DNA of 64,000 nucleotides from M30B80 sp965656935 (GTDB taxonomy: Bacteria > Pseudomonadota > Alphaproteobacteria > Rhodobacterales > Rhodobacteraceae): assembly GCA_965656935.1 (NCBI GenBank), contig CBFHMG010000003.1, forward strand, positions 1-64,000. Reading direction: 5' to 3'. Position 1 is the first letter of the stretch. The number at the start of each line of letters is the position of its first letter. Made by a program: the position numbers and the translations under genes. Positions 52,271 through 60,673 of this stretch are shown here, piece after piece. Under the pieces are notes generated by a model. It did not search any database and was not told the origin of the DNA. It saw nothing but the letters and a program-made list of their open reading frames with translations.

Positions 52271-53450
52271 GCCTCTCAAGCAACACCTGATCGACCCCGA
52301 GATTTGCATCCGCTGCTACACGTGCGAGATGACCTGCCCTGTGGGCGCGATCGAACATGACGATAATAATGTCGTTGTGAATGCGGAAAGCTGCAATTTT
52401 TGCATGGATTGCATTCCCGTTTGCCCCACAGGCTCGATCGATGAATGGCGCGTGGTGGCCGAACCCTACAGCCTTGAAGATCAATATGGCTGGGATGAAT
52501 TGCCCGAGCAGGAAGAGCTTGGCAGCGATGAGGCCGATACAGGGCTTGAGGCGCTGGATGAGGAAATGGCCAAGTTGCTGGCTGATGCCCATAAGGGCGC
52601 AGGCGGCAAGGCCAAAGCCCCTGCAAGTGCTGCGAAAGCTTCGGTGAATATGTATACGCTTGGCAAGCCTGCCACGGCGAAGGTCACGGGCAATCTGGCC
52701 CTGACCAAAGACCCCACGCATGATGTGCGCCATATCATTCTTGATTTGGGGGCCTTGCCCTTTCCGGTGCTGGAAGGACAATCGGTTGGTATCATACCTC
52801 CGGGGTTGGATGCAGATGGCAAACCCCATCTTCCGCGGCTCTACTCCATCTCCTCGCCCCGTGATGGCGAGCGTCCGAATTTCAACAATATCTCGCTGAC
52901 CGTGAAGCGTGAGGAAAACGGGCTTTGCTCCAACTATGTGTGCGATCTGGGTGTGGGCGATGAGGTTCAGGTGACCGGCCCCTTCGGCGCGACCTTCCTG
53001 ATGCCCGATGAAGCTGATGCGAAACTCTTGATGATTTGCACGGGCACAGGTTCGGCTCCCATGCGGGCTTTCACCATGCGTCGCCAGCGCGCGGCAACAG
53101 GGCCATCGGGCGGGATGACGATGTTCTTCGGCGCCCGCGCGCCCGAAGCGTTGCCCTATTTCGGCCCTTTGAAAAAGGTGCCCTCCGAAATTCTGGAACA
53201 ACATCTTGTCTATAGCCGTGTTGAGGGCGCGCCCAAGGAATATGTGCAGGATCGTCTGCTCTCGGAGGCTGCGCGTGTGGGTGAACTGCTGTCCGATCCA
53301 AAGACCTATGTCTATATCTGCGGTTTGCGTGGCATGGAGGAAGGCGTGGACAAAGCCTTTGCCCAGATCGCAGAAAATATCGGTGAGGACTGGGAGGGTC
53401 TGCGCACCAAATTGCGCGAAGATGGCCGCTACCATGTCGAAACCTATTGA
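52263..53450 (+). CDS. boxA: benzoyl-CoA epoxidase reductase component
   Basis: 395 aa. Two N-terminal 4Fe-4S motifs (CIRCYTCEMTCP and CNFCMDCIPVCP, about 16-55), a variable linker (about 75-125), then a ferredoxin-NADP reductase-like half with the FAD motif RLYSISSP and the NADP region CTGTGSAPMRAF, ending in YHVETY. It passes electrons from NADPH to BoxB. Its start lies within the small Fe-S gene, so the two are translationally coupled. Confidence 0.95.
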   Translation: MNKPLKQHLIDPEICIRCYTCEMTCPVGAIEHDDNNVVVNAESCNFCMDCIPVCPTGSIDEWRVVAEPYSLEDQYGWDELPEQEELGSDEADTGLEALDEEMAKLLADAHKGAGGKAKAPASAAKASVNMYTLGKPATAKVTGNLALTKDPTHDVRHIILDLGALPFPVLEGQSVGIIPPGLDADGKPHLPRLYSISSPRDGERPNFNNISLTVKREENGLCSNYVCDLGVGDEVQVTGPFGATFLMPDEADAKLLMICTGTGSAPMRAFTMRRQRAATGPSGGMTMFFGARAPEALPYFGPLKKVPSEILEQHLVYSRVEGAPKEYVQDRLLSEAARVGELLSDPKTYVYICGLRGMEEGVDKAFAQIAENIGEDWEGLRTKLREDGRYHVETY

Positions 53451-53466
53451 GGGGCGGCACAGCTAA

Positions 53467-53898
53467 ATGACCGCGCGCCCCGACACTGCCTTTCGGCATG
53501 AAATCCGCGTTACTTGGGGCGATTGCGACCCTGCGCGCATCGCCTATACGGGCCGCCTTCCTTGGTTTGCCCTTGATGCGATCAATGCATGGTGGGAGGA
53601 ACGATTGGGTGGCGATGGTTGGTTCCAGATGGAGATCGACCGCAATATGGGCACGCCTTTCGTGCATATGTCGCTTGATTTCCACGCGCCCGTTACACCG
53701 CGTCACCGTCTGATCTGCCATGTCTGGCCTGTTCGCCTCGGGGAAACATCCATCGAGTTCCGCGTTGAGGCCGAGCAGGATGGCACCTTATGTTTCTCGG
53801 GCAATTTCGTCAGTGTCTTCACCAAGGCGGATGCGTTCAAAAAGCAGCCACCGCCTGAAACCATTCGCAAATTGGTCGAAGAATTCCTACCAAGCTGA
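53467..53898 (+). CDS. hotdog-fold aryl-CoA thioesterase
   Basis: 143 aa, 4-hydroxybenzoyl-CoA thioesterase type: VTWGDCDPARIAYTGRLPWF carries the catalytic Asp of the motif. A benzoyl-CoA thioesterase accompanies box genes in Azoarcus/Aromatoleum, where it relieves CoA trapping; the same job fits here. It lies 16 bp after boxA and before the boxR promoter. Confidence 0.87.
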   Translation: MTARPDTAFRHEIRVTWGDCDPARIAYTGRLPWFALDAINAWWEERLGGDGWFQMEIDRNMGTPFVHMSLDFHAPVTPRHRLICHVWPVRLGETSIEFRVEAEQDGTLCFSGNFVSVFTKADAFKKQPPPETIRKLVEEFLPS

Positions 53899-53957
53899 GT
53901 GGGCGCAACCTCGTTTTAAGTCTTTGAATTCTGCAACGGCACGGCTATCATGTGCAT

Positions 53958-53963
53958 TATAAT
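53958..53963 (+). promoter_or_regulatory. -10 box of boxR with TGCA
   Basis: A TATAAT lies 15 bases before the chosen boxR ATG, directly preceded by TGCAT (TGCA at 53953-53956). No good -35 is seen and there is no Shine-Dalgarno sequence, so the boxR message would have a very short leader. TGCA next to the -10 suggests autoregulation. Confidence 0.5.
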
Positions 53964-53978
53964 TCATATGAGCAGCAC

Positions 53979-54896
53979 ATGGCCGAGATCACGACATTCA
54001 GCGGAAACGCCACACAGGTAGACGGCGATACCCTCGCCGATATCGAGGTGGCGGCCCTTCTCAGCCAAGTGGGTGCGCGGGTGCGCAAAGCGCGTGAGCT
54101 GAAGGGCGTGCCGCGCCGTGTTCTCTCCGAGATGTCAGGTGTCTCGCCGCGTTATCTTGCGCAGCTTGAAGGCGGTGAGGGGAATATCTCGATCGGGCTT
54201 CTCAAACGGGTCGCGATTGCCCTTGATCAAAGCTTGGAGAGCTTGGTCGGTGCGGAAGACCCTTGGGAATCCGACCTTTTGCAAGTGGCTGATCTGTTCC
54301 GTGTTGCCGACCATTCCACGCAGGAAGCTGTGCTGCGTCTGTTGAACTATGACAGTGCGGGAACACAGCGCGCGCAACGTCTATGTCTTGTAGGATTGCG
54401 CGGCGCGGGGAAATCCACCTTGGGGCGCATGCTCGGCGAAAAGCTTGGCGCGCCTTTTGTGGAATTGAACCGCGAGATCGAAAACCATGGCGGTATGCCT
54501 GTGGATGAGATCATCGCGCTTTACGGACAGGAAGGGTATCGCAAGCTGGAGGCCGATGCGCTTGACCGTGTGGTCGCCACCTATGACCGCGTGGTTTTGG
54601 CAGTGGCAGGCGGGATCGTCTCCGAGACGTCGACCTATAACAAACTGCTATCGCGGTTTCATACCGTTTGGGTCAAAGCCAGCCCGCAGGAACATATGGA
54701 CCGCGTGCGCGCCCAAGGGGATGAACGCCCGATGGCAGGCAACCCCGAGGCGATGGCACAGCTGAAATCCATCCTTGTTAATCGCGAAGCGCTTTATGAT
54801 CGTGCGCATGCGCAGCTGGATACATCTGCCCAAAATCTCGAGCAATCACTGGCGGGTTTGCTGGCTTTGGTCGAGGCGCGCCATTTCCTAGACTAG
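53979..54896 (+). CDS. boxR: benzoyl-CoA-responsive repressor (BoxR/BzdR family)
   Basis: 305 aa from ATG at 53979; GTG at 53952 would overlap the -10 box. The N-terminal XRE helix-turn-helix (about 25-90; GVPRRVLSEMSGVSPRYLAQ) is joined to a shikimate-kinase-like domain (about 130-300; VGLRGAGKSTLGRMLGEKLG, AVAGGIVSETSTYNKLLSRF). This architecture defines BzdR/BoxR, in which benzoyl-CoA binds the kinase-like part and releases DNA. It closes the box cluster. Confidence 0.94.
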   Translation: MAEITTFSGNATQVDGDTLADIEVAALLSQVGARVRKARELKGVPRRVLSEMSGVSPRYLAQLEGGEGNISIGLLKRVAIALDQSLESLVGAEDPWESDLLQVADLFRVADHSTQEAVLRLLNYDSAGTQRAQRLCLVGLRGAGKSTLGRMLGEKLGAPFVELNREIENHGGMPVDEIIALYGQEGYRKLEADALDRVVATYDRVVLAVAGGIVSETSTYNKLLSRFHTVWVKASPQEHMDRVRAQGDERPMAGNPEAMAQLKSILVNREALYDRAHAQLDTSAQNLEQSLAGLLALVEARHFLD

Positions 54897-54947
54897 GGCA
54901 TTGCGCCTTTTATCTCGGGTTGCTCAGGTCATCTCACGCAGCGCGTT

Positions 54948-55736
54948 TTAGCGGTAATTCGGTTTGCGTTTCTCAAGGAAAGACAGGACGCCTTCGGCAT
55001 AGTCAGGGTGGCGACCTGCTGCGCCTTGGGCGGCGGCTTCGGCTTTGAGATAGGCTTCAAAATCCATACCCGAACTGGCGGCGGCCACGCTTTTCTTGAT
55101 TGAGGCGAGGGCCATGCGCGGCGTGCGGGCAAGCTGTGCCAGCAGCGCATCAGTGCTTTCATCAAGGGCGTCCTCGGGCACGGCTTTGTAGATCAGCCCC
55201 AAGGCGTGTGCCTCAGTTGCGCTGATCGTCTCGGCCAGCATCAGGGCGGCCTTGGCGCGCGCGGGGCCAAGCGCATGGGTCAGATGCCACCCGCCACCTG
55301 CATCAACAGACAGTCCGACCTTGGAAAAGCTCTGAGTGAAATTGGCGCTTTCGGCGGCGATCACGAAGTCACAGGCCAGCGCAAGGCTTGCGCCTGCACC
55401 TGCGGCCACGCCATTGACCTTGGCCAGCACAGGCTTTGGCATGGAGGTGATGAGCGTCACAACGGGGTGGAACAATTCGATCTGGAGCGCCTCAAGATCG
55501 AAGCCATCGGGATGGGCGCGCGGATCACGCTCCGAGAGGTCCTGACCTGCGCAAAATCCGCGCCCTTCACCCGTCAGGCATATCACCCGCACGGCATCAT
55601 CCTCAGACAATTTGCGCAAAATATCGGCAAGCCCGATCATCAGCGGTCGGGTCACTGCGTTCAAACGTTCAGGGCGGTTCAGCCGGACCATGGCAATGCC
55701 ATCATTCACGTCAAAAAGAACTGGGTTTTCAGACAT
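54948..55736 (-). CDS. enoyl-CoA hydratase/isomerase (PaaG-like)
   Basis: 262 aa from ATG at 55736 with GGAGGGG upstream. Crotonase motifs: LNRPERLNAVTRPL, GRGFCAGQDLSERDP (the D-L-S-E-R-D segment is typical of PaaG isomerases), and GVAAGAGASLALACDFVIAA. It could isomerise 3,4-dehydroadipyl-CoA to the 2,3-isomer for beta-oxidation. Divergent from the bifunctional gene across a TGCA palindrome. Confidence 0.88.
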   Translation of the reverse strand: MSENPVLFDVNDGIAMVRLNRPERLNAVTRPLMIGLADILRKLSEDDAVRVICLTGEGRGFCAGQDLSERDPRAHPDGFDLEALQIELFHPVVTLITSMPKPVLAKVNGVAAGAGASLALACDFVIAAESANFTQSFSKVGLSVDAGGGWHLTHALGPARAKAALMLAETISATEAHALGLIYKAVPEDALDESTDALLAQLARTPRMALASIKKSVAAASSGMDFEAYLKAEAAAQGAAGRHPDYAEGVLSFLEKRKPNYR

Positions 55737-55755
55737 TTTGCCCCTCCGTCGAATT

Positions 55756-55783
55756 TGCAATTTATCGCACAAGGTGCAATAAA
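55756..55783. promoter_or_regulatory. TGCA palindrome between divergent beta-oxidation genes (candidate BoxR operator 3)
   Basis: TTTATCGCAC (55761-55770) and GTGCAATAAA (55774-55783) are inverted with one mismatch and a 3-base centre. Another TGCA lies at 55756. TTTAT/ATAAA flanks match those of the site at 43684-43707. Both flanking genes could be controlled. Confidence 0.65.
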
Positions 55784-55806
55784 ACGCAAAATCCTTGGGA
55801 GTCCAT

Positions 55807-57873
55807 ATGAGCGTTGAATTTCACCGGAACGGGGCGGTTGCCTTTGTCGAAATGGCCAACCCTCCGGTCAATGCAATCGGCCTTGCCACGCGCGACGGTT
55901 TGCAGCGCGCAATTGATTGGGTGACGGGTGAAAAAGGCCTGTCACGGGTGGTTTTGTCGGGACAGGGGCGCGCCTTTGCTGCCGGCGGGGATGCCCGCGA
56001 ATTCGACGGGCCTGCGCTTGAGCCGCATCTCAACGATATTATCAACCAGATCGAGGCCTCCGAGGTTCCGTGGGTGGCAGCCATTAATGGGGTCGCCCTT
56101 GGTGGCGGATGTGAATTGGCACTTGCCTGCCGCTACCGCATCATCGCCCCCAAGGCACAGATCGGTTTGCCCGAGGTGAATTTGGGCATCGTCCCCGGCT
56201 CGGGCGGAACGCAGCGTTTGCCGCGCTTGGTTGGCATCAAACAAGCGCTTGAAATGATCCCCACGGCCAAGCCTGTTTCGGCACAAAAGGCTGAGGAAAT
56301 AGGCCTTGTCGATGGCATCGCTGATGACCCTGTTGCTTTGGCGGCCTCGCTTGATCTGGGAACGATTGAACTGAGTGCGCAGATCTGTGATTTGTCCGCG
56401 CCCACCCCCGCCCCCGAGGCGGTTGAGGCGGCGCGCGAAGTGGCGCTCAAGCGGATGCGCGGTGTGGACGCGCCATTGATTGCGATTGACCTGATCGCGG
56501 GGACCGCTGAGGTGCCGATGGCTGAGGGGTTGGCGGCGGAGCGTAAACAGTTTCTCGAGTTGCGCCACTCCGATCAGGCGCGCGCCTTGCGGCATATGTT
56601 TTTCTCGGAACGCGCAGCGAAAGCGCCTGATTGGTTGGTTGCAGAACCTGTCGCGCTTGAGCATGTGGCCGTTGTGGGTGGTGGCACAATGGGGGCAGGG
56701 ATCGCCTATGCGCTGCTCAATGCAGGGCTGCGTGTGACCCTGTTGGAAACGGATGAAGAAGGCGTGGCGCGGGCGCGCGCGAATGTCGAAAAGATCATCG
56801 AGGCAAGCCTGAAACGCGGTTTGATCACGGATGAGGCTGCCGAGGACCGCCGCGCGCGCATCAATTTTTCCCATGATTATGCGCAAGCATCCTCCGCCAC
56901 TCTGGCGATTGAGGCGGCGTTTGAAAGCATGGAGGTCAAGCAACAGGTCTTCACGGCGCTTGAGGCCCATTTGCCAAAAACCGCGATCCTTGCGACCAAT
57001 ACGTCCTATCTGGATGTGAACGAGATTGCCGCCGTGGTCGCTGACCCGTCACGCGTGGTGGGGCTGCATTTCTTTGCGCCTGCCCATATCATGAAATTGC
57101 TTGAGATCGTGCGGGCGGATGCGTCTTCCGACACCTCTTTGGCCACTGGGTTTGCTCTGGCCAAATTGCTGCGGAAAATTCCTGTTCTGGCGGGTGTTTG
57201 TGACGGATTTATCGGCAATCGTATCTTGTTCCGCTACCGCGAGGCCGCCGATACCGTGTTGATGGATGCCTCTACCCCATGGGAGATTGACGAGGCCATG
57301 GTCGAGTTCGGCTATGCCATGGGCCCCTATGAGACGCAGGACCTTTCAGGGCTGGATATCGCCTTCGCCAATCGGCGCAGGCTTGATGCCACCCGAGACC
57401 CGAACCGCCGCTACATCCCGATTGCCGACCGCATGATCGAGCTTGGCAAATTGGGCAAGAAAGCCGGAGCAGGGTGGTATCGCTATCCGGGTGGGGGCGG
57501 CAAGGTTGAAGACCCGATTGTCGCTGATCTGGCCTTGGAAGAGGCCCATTTTGCCAAGATCACCCGTTATGAGCTAAGCGATGACGACATCCGCCACCGC
57601 ATGTTGATGGCGATGATTAATGAAGCCTGTGATATTCTTTACGAGGGCATTGCGGCCTCGGCCCGCGATATCGATCTGGTAACGGTGTTTGGCTATGGCT
57701 TTCCGCGCTGGCGGGGTGGGTTGATGCATTATGCCGATACGCTCGGGGCCAAGGCCATTCTAGGGGTCCTCCAAAAGTTGAGCCAAGAGGATGCGCTTGT
57801 CTGGAAGCCAAGCCCGCTGATCGAGGATTGCGCCGCCAAAGGTTTGCGCTTTGCCGATTGGGTGCGCGGCTAG
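55807..57873 (+). CDS. bifunctional enoyl-CoA hydratase / 3-hydroxyacyl-CoA dehydrogenase
   Basis: 688 aa from ATG at 55807 (GGGAG upstream). N-terminal crotonase (about 1-185; GVALGGGCELALACRYR, LPEVNLGIVPGSGGTQRLPR) joined to a 3-hydroxyacyl-CoA dehydrogenase (about 285-688; VVGGGTMGAGIAYALLNAG, GLHFFAPAHIMKLLEIVRAD, GFIGNRILFRYREAAD). It would turn 2,3-dehydroadipyl-CoA into 3-oxoadipyl-CoA, joining the Box and 3-oxoadipate pathways. The thiolase step would need another enzyme. Confidence 0.92.
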   Translation: MSVEFHRNGAVAFVEMANPPVNAIGLATRDGLQRAIDWVTGEKGLSRVVLSGQGRAFAAGGDAREFDGPALEPHLNDIINQIEASEVPWVAAINGVALGGGCELALACRYRIIAPKAQIGLPEVNLGIVPGSGGTQRLPRLVGIKQALEMIPTAKPVSAQKAEEIGLVDGIADDPVALAASLDLGTIELSAQICDLSAPTPAPEAVEAAREVALKRMRGVDAPLIAIDLIAGTAEVPMAEGLAAERKQFLELRHSDQARALRHMFFSERAAKAPDWLVAEPVALEHVAVVGGGTMGAGIAYALLNAGLRVTLLETDEEGVARARANVEKIIEASLKRGLITDEAAEDRRARINFSHDYAQASSATLAIEAAFESMEVKQQVFTALEAHLPKTAILATNTSYLDVNEIAAVVADPSRVVGLHFFAPAHIMKLLEIVRADASSDTSLATGFALAKLLRKIPVLAGVCDGFIGNRILFRYREAADTVLMDASTPWEIDEAMVEFGYAMGPYETQDLSGLDIAFANRRRLDATRDPNRRYIPIADRMIELGKLGKKAGAGWYRYPGGGGKVEDPIVADLALEEAHFAKITRYELSDDDIRHRMLMAMINEACDILYEGIAASARDIDLVTVFGYGFPRWRGGLMHYADTLGAKAILGVLQKLSQEDALVWKPSPLIEDCAAKGLRFADWVRG

Positions 57874-57883
57874 CCCGAGTTTG

Positions 57884-57896
57884 TATGTGCAACATA
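57884..57896. promoter_or_regulatory. palindrome before the MarR gene
   Basis: TATGTGCAACATA is TATGT/ACATA with a 3-base centre, 82 bp before the MarR start. Candidate autoregulatory site. Confidence 0.5.
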
Positions 57897-57977
57897 ACTG
57901 TTACGCTGCTAAACATTATGCTGTAATGCTGGTGTTGCAAAAGGCCCGTCCAAGGCCGCGAGACTGAGTGAGGGATC

Positions 57978-58442
57978 ATGGCCGATCAGATTGAGGATAA
58001 TGCAAAGCTCCGCGCGGGGCAGCTGGATGGCTTCATCGGATATAACCTCAAACGTGCGAATTTGCTGGTGCAAGGCGCCACGCGCCGCGTGCTTGAGCCG
58101 CATGATCTGACCCCCAGTGCATTTGCGACCCTCTCCTTGGTTATGAGCCATCCCGGTATCACCCAAAGCGAGGTTGCGCGGCAGTTGGGCATTGAGCGCT
58201 CGGGCCTTGTTGCGCTGGTCGATAAGTTGCAAGGCCGCGGTTTCGTCAAACGCGAGCCTGTTCCAGGTGATCGGCGCGTGCAGGCCTTGCATCCAACATC
58301 TGCGGGCTGTGCCGCCTATGATGTTGTCTTGCGCGATATTCGGGATCTTGAGGATCGAATGTTCAAGGATTTCAGCGAACAGGAGCGGGGGGCTTTGCTC
58401 TCTATTCTTGGCAAATTGCGCACAGGTTTGGAGGAGGAGTGA
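57978..58442 (+). CDS. MarR-family regulator
   Basis: 154 aa. Winged helix: TQSEVARQLGIERSGLVALV, then DKLQGRGFVKREPVPGDRR. The N-terminal GYNLKRANLLVQGATRRVLE is like MarR regulators that sense aryl-CoA esters (CouR/HcaR type), which would suit this locus, but the ligand is not readable. The next gene begins at its end, with GGAGGAG within its last codons. Confidence 0.87.
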   Translation: MADQIEDNAKLRAGQLDGFIGYNLKRANLLVQGATRRVLEPHDLTPSAFATLSLVMSHPGITQSEVARQLGIERSGLVALVDKLQGRGFVKREPVPGDRRVQALHPTSAGCAAYDVVLRDIRDLEDRMFKDFSEQERGALLSILGKLRTGLEEE

Positions 58443-58444
58443 GC

Positions 58445-59212
58445 ATGATTTTTGAAAAGGGAAGCATCGCGGTTGTAACGGGCGGTGCCTCAGGGCTTGG
58501 CGCGGCTACCGCGCAAGCGCTGGCTGATAAAGGTTTGAAGGTCGCGCTGTTTGACCTCAACGCAGACGCGGGTGTGGCGCATGCCGCCGCGATCGGTGGC
58601 AGCTTTCACAAGGTAGATGTCTCGGACCCCGCCAGTGTTGCCGCAGGTTTTGATGCTGCACTTGGGGCGGGCGGGCAATTGCGCGTGATGGTGAATTGCG
58701 CGGGCATTGGCCCTGCTGCCAAGACCGTTTCCCGAGGCGAGCCGCATGATGCAGGCATGTTTGCCAAAACGATTGGTGTGAACCTGATTGGCAGTTTCAA
58801 CTGTGCTAGCCAAGCGGCGGCGCGCATGGTGGCGCTTGACCCAACTGGGGATGATGGCGGGCGAGGCGTTATCGTGAATACCGCCTCGGTTGCGGCCTAT
58901 GAAGGCCAAGTCGGGCAGGTGGCCTATGCCGCGTCCAAAGGGGGTGTGGTGGGGATGACTTTGCCCATGGCCCGTGATCTGGCGGATAAGGGCGTTCGGG
59001 TTTGCACCATTGCGCCGGGCCTATTCCTGACCCCGCTTCTGGAGGGGTTGCCGCAAGAGGTGCAGGATTCGCTGGGGGCTCAGGTTCCCCATCCGTCGCG
59101 CTTGGGAATGCCTGCAGAATACGCCGCGCTGGTGTGCCATATCCTCGACAACCAGATGCTCAATGGTGAAACCATTCGCCTTGATGGCGCAATCCGGATG
59201 GCCCCGCGCTAA
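58445..59212 (+). CDS. SDR-family 3-hydroxyacyl-CoA dehydrogenase (HSD10-like)
   Basis: 255 aa from ATG at 58445, 6 bases after GGAGGAG; a GTG at 58439 is less well spaced. Cofactor motif TGGASGLG, NCAGIGPA, INTASVAAYEGQVGQVAYAA-type catalytic region with YAASK, and DGAIRMAPR at the end. The sequence resembles type-2 3-hydroxyacyl-CoA dehydrogenases. It could supply the dehydrogenase missing from the crotonase-ligase-thiolase set at 39836-43667. Confidence 0.83.
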   Translation: MIFEKGSIAVVTGGASGLGAATAQALADKGLKVALFDLNADAGVAHAAAIGGSFHKVDVSDPASVAAGFDAALGAGGQLRVMVNCAGIGPAAKTVSRGEPHDAGMFAKTIGVNLIGSFNCASQAAARMVALDPTGDDGGRGVIVNTASVAAYEGQVGQVAYAASKGGVVGMTLPMARDLADKGVRVCTIAPGLFLTPLLEGLPQEVQDSLGAQVPHPSRLGMPAEYAALVCHILDNQMLNGETIRLDGAIRMAPR

Positions 59213-59221
59213 TCCAAGCGC

Positions 59222-60055
59222 TTAAGCAGCGCGCAGCCCGAGGATGGCTCGGGCTTGCGCCACATTTGCAACTGGGCGTTCATATTTCTCGCAAACCTCA
59301 ACCGTGCGCTGCACAAGTGCGGCGTTCGAGGGGGCCAATGCGCTGTGGTTGAGGCGGATATTGTCCTCAAGCCCCGTGCGGGCATGCCCCCCCATCGAGA
59401 TCGCCCAATCATTCAAAACGATCTGGTTTGCGCCAATTCCAGCCGCACACCAAGGGGCGTCTTCCCCGAAAAAGCGGTGGAAGGTCTTGATATAGAAATC
59501 GAAAACCTCCCGATCGGCAGGCATCGCGTTCTTCACACCCATGACAAATTGCACATAAGGGGTGCCAGTTAATTGACCGTTTTTATGCATTTCTGCCGCG
59601 CGAAAAATATGACTGAGATCGAAGGCCTCAATCTCGGGTTTGATCTCAAACCGCTGCATCTCGGCGGCCAGCCAATCCACCAGATCGGGCGGGTTTTCAT
59701 AGACGCGGCTGGGGAAATTATTGGACCCCACAGAAAGCGAGGCCATATCGGGGCGCAAAGGCAGCATGCCGCCACGGGCGCGGCCTGCACCCGATCTCCC
59801 GCCCGTGGATAATTGGATGATCATGCCGGGGCAATGCGCCTCGACCCCTTCTTTGAGGCGGGCGAAGCGGTCAGGGTCCGAGCTTGGCGTGCCATCCTCC
59901 AGACGCACATGCGCATGGCAAATCGTGGCCCCTGCTTCAAAGGCGGCCTGCGTGCTTTCCACTTGTTCAGTAACCGTAATCGGCACGGCAGGATTGTCCG
60001 ATTTCTGCGGCACACTTCCAGTGATGGCGACGCAGATAATGCAGGGTGCGGTCAT
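59222..60055 (-). CDS. BKACE-family beta-keto acid cleavage enzyme at the end of the pca operon
   Basis: 277 aa, DUF849/3-keto-5-aminohexanoate cleavage enzyme family. The N-terminal ICVAITGSVPQKSDNPAVP, the Zn-binding GATICHAHVRLEDG and the later STGGRSG and GANQ elements are hallmarks. The family condenses a beta-keto acid with acetyl-CoA, giving acetoacetate and a CoA ester. Placed 3 bases after pcaG, 3-oxoadipate is the obvious candidate, giving succinyl-CoA and acetoacetate in one step in place of PcaIJ and PcaF. Substrate is inference. Confidence 0.85.
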   Translation of the reverse strand: MTAPCIICVAITGSVPQKSDNPAVPITVTEQVESTQAAFEAGATICHAHVRLEDGTPSSDPDRFARLKEGVEAHCPGMIIQLSTGGRSGAGRARGGMLPLRPDMASLSVGSNNFPSRVYENPPDLVDWLAAEMQRFEIKPEIEAFDLSHIFRAAEMHKNGQLTGTPYVQFVMGVKNAMPADREVFDFYIKTFHRFFGEDAPWCAAGIGANQIVLNDWAISMGGHARTGLEDNIRLNHSALAPSNAALVQRTVEVCEKYERPVANVAQARAILGLRAA

Positions 60056-60058
60056 GGG

Positions 60059-60673
60059 TTACATATCCAGAAAGATTGTTTCATTCGGCCCCTGAATATG
60101 CACGTCAAAGCGGTAACGGCCATCCCCAAGCGACTTGGCCAATAGGGTTGGGATGCGGTTTTGATGCTCGATCCTGCTCAGGATCGGATCAACCGCATTG
60201 GCTTCGGCCTCATCCTCGAAATAAAGGCGGGTATGCAGGCCAAGATTGATCCCGCGCGCCACGATCCAGACGCTGATATGGGGGGCCTGCATCCTGCCAT
60301 CAGGCCAAGGCACCTGCCCGGGCTTGACGGTCTCAAAAGTAAATTCGCCCGTTTCCATATCACCCGGTGACCTGCCCCAGCCTTTGAAATTCGGGTCGGC
60401 CACGCCGCGTGTTTCTTCGGGCGAGTTGAACAGACCAGCGGCATCGGCCTGCCAGATCTCGATCATAGCGTCCTTCATCACCATGCCCATCCCGTCATGG
60501 ATTGCGCCTGTGATGGTGATCTCGGGGCCTTGTACAGGCCCCGTTTTCATCGAAGCCCCAAGATCGCCCCCGTAAATATCAATGCCACAAAAGGTTGGTG
60601 TGCAGCCGATATGGACATAAGGGCCTGCGGTTTGCGAGGCCGTTTCATGAAGCAGGTCAAGCTTTTGCATCAC
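60059..60673 (-). CDS. pcaG: protocatechuate 3,4-dioxygenase, alpha subunit
   Basis: 204 aa. Typical of PcaG: ETASQTAGPYVHIGCTPTFC near the N-terminus, EIWQADAAGLFNSPEE, and the C-terminal FDVHIQGPNETIFLDM. It assembles with PcaH, which carries the iron ligands, to cleave protocatechuate to 3-carboxymuconate. It overlaps pcaH by four bases. Confidence 0.95.
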   Translation of the reverse strand: MMQKLDLLHETASQTAGPYVHIGCTPTFCGIDIYGGDLGASMKTGPVQGPEITITGAIHDGMGMVMKDAMIEIWQADAAGLFNSPEETRGVADPNFKGWGRSPGDMETGEFTFETVKPGQVPWPDGRMQAPHISVWIVARGINLGLHTRLYFEDEAEANAVDPILSRIEHQNRIPTLLAKSLGDGRYRFDVHIQGPNETIFLDM

